From Brienomyrus brachyistius (taxonomy: Eukaryota; Chordata; Actinopteri; Osteoglossiformes; Mormyridae), in NCBI RefSeq assembly GCF_023856365.1, contig NC_064551.1, positions 21,375,349 through 21,439,348 on the forward strand: a DNA stretch of 64,000 bases. The letters run 5' to 3'. Shown piece by piece: positions 61,601-64,000 of the stretch (within the stretch, counting starts at the first letter, position 1; every line of letters starts with the position of its first letter). The notes beneath the pieces were generated by a model that made no database searches, had not been told where the DNA came from, and saw nothing but the letters and a program-made list of their open reading frames with translations. The position numbers and the translations under genes are program-made.

Positions 61601-61712
61601 CCTGTTCGCTGTGCTCCCCAAGGAGCTCACCATGGACGACATCCGGGAGGTGGAGGCCCTGCCCAAGAAGTACAAAGCGGAGGTGGAGGAGGTGCCAGCG
61701 GGGCCCCGACAG
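41764..61712 (+). CDS. utrn: Utrophin, N-terminal actin-binding region (eight coding exons; gene continues right)
   Basis: Coding exons: 41764-41836, 56213-56274, 57918-58010, 58644-58721, 59697-59789, 60042-60214, 61132-61247, 61549-61712. Total 852 nt, 284 codons, no stop, GT/AG at every border. Sizes 62, 93, 78, 93 and 173 nt equal dystrophin/utrophin exons. Residues about 30-133 form CH1 ([57 protein letters not shown]) and about 149-254 form CH2 ([52 protein letters not shown]). Utrophin links F-actin to the dystroglycan complex at the membrane. The leader [15 protein letters not shown] matches utrophin rather than dystrophin. The ATG has an A at -3 and G at +4. Confidence 0.93.
44495..44690 (+). 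repeat. Possible fish SINE/LINE tail
   Basis: ACATTTATTTATTAAGCAGA with TTCTTTTGTCCA, and later CTAACCCACAGAGCCGCA, resemble the dispersed fish repeat whose consensus has a TTTATTTAGCAGACGCTTTT block and a 'CCACTGAGCCACA' end. Family not assigned. Confidence 0.35.
44987..45184 (+). mobile_element. tRNA-derived SINE of a second family
   Basis: A tRNA-like A box (CAGTGGTGGCTTAGCGCTTA) and B box (GGTTTGAATCCC) are followed by a non-tRNA body (GCACTGGTCCCCGGACGCTG). It is distinct from the V-SINE family. No clear target duplication was found. Confidence 0.5.
45421..45752 (-). mobile_element. V-SINE-type SINE in UTRN intron
   Basis: Minus-strand copy with head (GGACGGCATGGTGGTGCAGT), central domain and a short tail. 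Flanks GCATTTATAACTT (45407-45419) and GCATTTCTGACTT (45753-45765) form an imperfect 13-bp target duplication. Confidence 0.85.
48306..48772 (+). repeat. Intronic direct duplication, copy 1
   Basis: About 467 bp starting GCTTGTCTTTCTGCAGTGTC. It recurs at 52206-52741 with a few substitutions. Copy 1 lacks about 85 bp present in copy 2 (GATGCTT joined directly to CCCTTGGATTTCC). No coding content. Confidence 0.85.
50345..50429 (+). CDS. Candidate alternative UTRN first exon
   Basis: An ATG-started frame reads [20 protein letters not shown] then KQPALPAV plus one G, and ends at CTGTAG|GTAAGC, a good donor. Its phase 1 matches the shared exon at 56213, so splicing would give ...[15 protein letters not shown]. 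It follows a GC-rich stretch (50260-50340) with CCGGAGC and CTTCC motifs. Mammalian utrophin B starts from a second promoter in the corresponding intron and replaces the N-terminal peptide. One phase match can occur by chance, so this is a hypothesis. Confidence 0.3.
52206..52741 (+). repeat. Intronic direct duplication, copy 2
   Basis: Same sequence as 48306-48772, same orientation, 3.9 kb away, with about 85 extra bases (CAGCTCGGTGTGACTCCACG ... GGCTGCTAATT) near 52334-52418. Confidence 0.85.
55586..55656 (+). repeat. (TG)n microsatellite
   Basis: About 35 uninterrupted GT units in the UTRN intron. Confidence 0.95.
56213..56274 (+). CDS. utrn: UTRN exon, start of CH1
   Basis: 62 nt after CCTGCTAG; reads [20 protein letters not shown] and K, where the first codon is completed by the preceding exon. 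This is the first exon shared by all full-length dystrophin/utrophin isoforms. Donor AAG|GTAATT. Confidence 0.93.
57918..58010 (+). CDS. utrn: UTRN exon, CH1
   Basis: 93 nt, phase 0 at both ends; reads [20 protein letters not shown] and [11 protein letters not shown]. Acceptor TTGGCAG, donor GTGAGT. Confidence 0.93.
58644..58721 (+). CDS. utrn: UTRN exon, CH1
   Basis: 78 nt, phase 0; reads [20 protein letters not shown] followed by VLQQNN. Acceptor CTTCTCAG, donor GTAAGC. Confidence 0.93.
59521..59549 (+). repeat. (GA)n microsatellite
   Basis: About 13 GA units following a (GCAT)n stretch at 59493-59508, in the intron before the exon at 59697. Confidence 0.9.
59697..59789 (+). CDS. utrn: UTRN exon, end of CH1
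   Basis: 93 nt, phase 0; reads [20 protein letters not shown] and [15 protein letters not shown] as in utrophin where dystrophin has GSTD. Donor CAG|GTGAGT. Confidence 0.93.
60042..60214 (+). CDS. utrn: UTRN exon, CH1-CH2 linker and CH2 start
   Basis: 173 nt ending in phase 2; reads [20 protein letters not shown], then [20 protein letters not shown] and [17 protein letters not shown]. Donor ACAG|GTGAGC. Confidence 0.93.
61132..61247 (+). CDS. utrn: UTRN exon, CH2
   Basis: 116 nt, one codon shorter than the 119-nt dystrophin counterpart; reads [20 protein letters not shown] followed by [18 protein letters not shown]. It starts after CCCCCACAG and ends in phase 1. Confidence 0.92.
61549..61712 (+). 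CDS. utrn: UTRN exon, end of CH2
   Basis: 164 nt; reads [20 protein letters not shown], then [20 protein letters not shown] and [15 protein letters not shown]. The PDKKSIIMY block closes CH2. The acceptor follows an interrupted C tract (61519-61538); donor CAG|GTGAGG. No later exon was recognised before 64000. Confidence 0.92.
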
Positions 61713-61732
61713 GTGAGGGGCCCTTGTAGTAT

Positions 61733-61794
61733 CTGGCGAGGGGGGCCTCATGGTGTGGTAGCTGGCGAGGGGGGCCTCATGGTGTGGTAGCTGG
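61733..61794 (+). repeat. Two-copy 29-bp tandem repeat
   Basis: CTGGCGAGGGGGGCCTCATG and the rest of the 29-mer occur twice in direct succession, starting 21 bp after the last recognised UTRN exon. Confidence 0.85.
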
Positions 61795-62407
61795 CTGAAT
61801 TCTGGGATATCTGATCAGATTTCCGGCTGGTCCAGCATTTGATCAGAGCCTGGTGAATCCTCTCTGTATATATGTGTTTCTCAAGTGTTTCTGGACAGTG
61901 TGCAGATTTAAAGCATCACTGTGTATGTATCATTTAACATACACTTTGTGTATAAGGGTGGAGTTGTCTGGTCGTCAGTGTTTTTGCTGATGAGAATCGT
62001 TTTGGCTCAGTCTTTGGGGTGTGGTTCCTGTCTGTATTAGTGAATCGTGTCTCCTCCAGCGATCTGCAGTCTCAGCAGATGGATGCAGGGGAGGCACTCG
62101 CGAGATCGTGAGTTGTTTCCGTGGAGATTAGATAAACTTTTGCCACACAAGGAAACGTGGCTCCTGTTGCAGCAAGGTAATGATGTATTGCTGGCAGGTA
62201 GGATTACAGTGCCTGAAAAAGGCTTAGTTCCCTTGGTAGTGATGCTTATGAGCTGAACCACTTGGTTGGCAGGATGAAACGTGCGCCGTCTGTTCACCCT
62301 TGGTTTTTTTGGCGTGATGGGATGCGTAGTTTCCTGTATGACTCAGAGTCTCTACAACAAACAACTCAAGTCGAGCCAGCCTGTTCGCCTGAGATGTTGC
62401 CCTTGAG

Positions 62408-62515
62408 CAGCGTTTCACAACCCAGTCCTTGCGGACCCCTAGACTGTCCATGTTTTTCCTTTATCCCAATTGCCAGGGAGCAAAAACATGGATAGTCTTG
62501 GGGGTCTGCTCTAGG
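62408..62515. mobile_element. hAT-type MITE, degenerate
   Basis: Starts CAGCGTTTCACAACCCAGTC; interior CTAGACTGTCCATGTTTTTC is mirrored by AAAAACATGGATAGTC. The right terminus is not clear. Confidence 0.55.
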
Positions 62516-63649
62516 GCAAAACTCTGGCCAGCCATCACCATCCACCTGCCTTTTGGAAAAATCCTTTGATCCTGGTCCTGATGTAGTCCAGCACAAGTTC
62601 TTGTCAAAAACCTATTCCTCTCAGGACAGAAGTATTTCTGATTTATTTTGCAGTCTTGCCATCTCCCAGCTCACATGCATAACCCAATTGTTAAAAACGT
62701 TGCAGAGTGATGCCTAGTTTTAATGTGGGCTAGCTGACTGAAAACAGATGTAAATATAGAATGGACATTTCTTAACTGCTATTCTGTTATCATATATTTT
62801 GCGTAAAAATAGCCAGTGGTAGTTTTCGACGTGGTACCAAAACACCGTTTATCGCATATTCCCACTGAATCCCAGCCGCAGCGCCGTAACCAACATCATC
62901 TGAGTCTATGATTTCAGCAGCCATACGTGGGCCCTCCATCCCAGATTCACATTCCTGCCAAGAAACATCTGAAATAACAATGGCTCTGTTTGAATGCAGT
63001 GGAATATATTTGTAAAATGGCCCTTTTTTGCAGGACCTTGGGGATTCTGGGTAATTTTGGGAGGAACAAGGGTTTATTTCATGTGTGCCCTGGAAAATGA
63101 AATGGGAATTTTTCCCTTGTACACCGAAGCCTGTTTCCTTGAGTGTCGGCTTTTTTTAGTAACACTATTCCTTTGTTTCTTGCACTTAAGAATAAAGCGG
63201 AATTCCACCATGGGTCTGTCCACCGTGGATAATCTGACAGCTTTATTTAAGTGCTCCTTCCGTGTTTAGCATCATCTGGTAATCCGGGACACATGGTGGC
63301 AAGCACTGAAGCATGATGTGTACTTGTTCTCAGTTGGGCACAAATGTGGGCATATTCATGACTGTTAAAATCCAGTGTGCATGTGTTTAAATTATTTTAC
63401 CTTGGTCTGCACCAAGTGTACCAACCCAGCCAGAAATTACTATTTCAGAAATTCAGACCACACATTTGCTGGCGAAATGGAAGTTTTGTGGTTTCACTGT
63501 AATCACGTGACAGTGTTAGGCAAGCAGTCCAGTTGGCGTTGCTAGACGACGCATTGGCTGTCGTTTCTGCCACGGGAAGGCCTCCTTTGGTTGGATTCTG
63601 GTCCATAGCGTTTGTGCTTTGCCTTGCATGATGATGATTTAGTCTAGGA

Positions 63650-63776
63650 CTGTGTTTCCCAATCAGGGCCTCAGGGACCCACAGTCGATCGATGTTTTTG
63701 CCACCTCCCCACCTCCTGGTAGCAAAAAATGTGGACTGTCTGAGTCCCTGAGGAACGGATTGGAGAACCATGGCTG
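63650..63776. mobile_element. hAT-type MITE with 8-bp target duplication
   Basis: Termini CTGTGTTTCCCAATC and GATTGGAGAACCATGGCTG are inverted repeats. Flanks GTCTAGGA at 63642-63649 and 63777-63784 are identical 8-mers, the hAT signature. Confidence 0.8.
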
Positions 63777-64000
63777 GTCTAGGATAAGGGTTTTGTTTGT
63801 GAAAGGGAGAACATCCAACTCAGGGCATTTCAGAAACTGGTGAATTATGTAAAGTGTAGTGAGGTGTATTGATGTTGTACCTTTTAAGCTGACAAATGCC
63901 TGACGGCTTGAGGTAGAAGCTGCATAATTGTGAAGTGTGATTGCGATTCTTTATGTAAAAGTATGTGTTTATCGCTCTTGCCGATAGTGATGGTGACACT

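Larger units (their letters stand above)
61795..64000 (+). other. UTRN intron, window end
   Basis: No further utrophin exon is recognised. It contains two hAT MITE copies (62408 and 63650) and otherwise nothing I can name. Confidence 0.5.

Noticed and set aside
41764..61712. Dystrophin as the identity of the right-hand gene
   Set aside because: The first exon encodes [14 protein letters not shown] and CH1 has VNIGGTD, both utrophin features; dystrophin starts with a different short peptide and has GSTD.

Overview
The window is vertebrate nuclear DNA, most likely from a ray-finned (teleost-type) fish. It has intron-split genes with GT/AG junctions, V-SINE-type tRNA-derived SINEs, Tc1/mariner, hAT and Harbinger-like DNA transposon remnants, an LTR-element remnant, long microsatellites and one nuclear tRNA-Leu(TAA) gene. 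Apart from the start codons of the two split genes, almost every long uninterrupted reading frame is a shadow of an exon or of a repeat.

Region 1 (1-25534, minus strand) carries the 5' end of an IWS1 (SPT6-interacting transcription elongation factor) gene. Exon 1 (25534-25495) and exon 2 (25242-25154) splice in frame into exon 3. The stretch from intron 2 to the penultimate-type exon has then been tandemly multiplied into nine head-to-tail units, A (left, cut by the window edge) to I (next to exon 2). A complete unit carries exons 3, 4, 5, 6, 7 plus a C-terminal-type exon, here numbered 8. The exons for the conserved TFIIS-N-like (LW) core that binds SPT6 are missing between 7 and 8. Units B-F are compact (about 2,133 bp) because exons 3 and 4 are fused in frame; C-F are almost identical. 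Units A, G, H and I keep intron 3. H and I share a SINE insertion, I also has a hAT element with a second element nested in it, and A has an insertion with a near-perfect palindrome. All exon copies stay open and the coding deletions are multiples of three. Unit A keeps the most canonical IWS1 residues, so the parental 3' half of the gene may lie left of the window.

Region 2 (25.5-39.4 kb) is repeat-rich intergenic DNA: the IWS1 promoter region, a decayed Ulp1/SENP-like protease, a V-SINE with a perfect 14-bp target duplication, a Harbinger-like element with a Myb/SANT-like fragment, the tRNA-Leu gene, Tc1-like remnants, and an LTR-type remnant with a proline-rich internal region.

Region 3 (39.4-64 kb, plus strand) is the 5' end of a utrophin (UTRN) gene: a CpG-rich promoter/leader, the first coding exon at 41764-41836, a 14.4-kb intron, then exons from 56213 to 61712 that encode the complete tandem CH-domain actin-binding region. 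The gene leaves the window on the right. A candidate alternative first exon at 50345-50429, in the same splice phase, sits in the long intron in a position like the mammalian utrophin-B first exon. The two genes are divergently oriented and have no evident functional link; the most unusual object is the IWS1 exon array.
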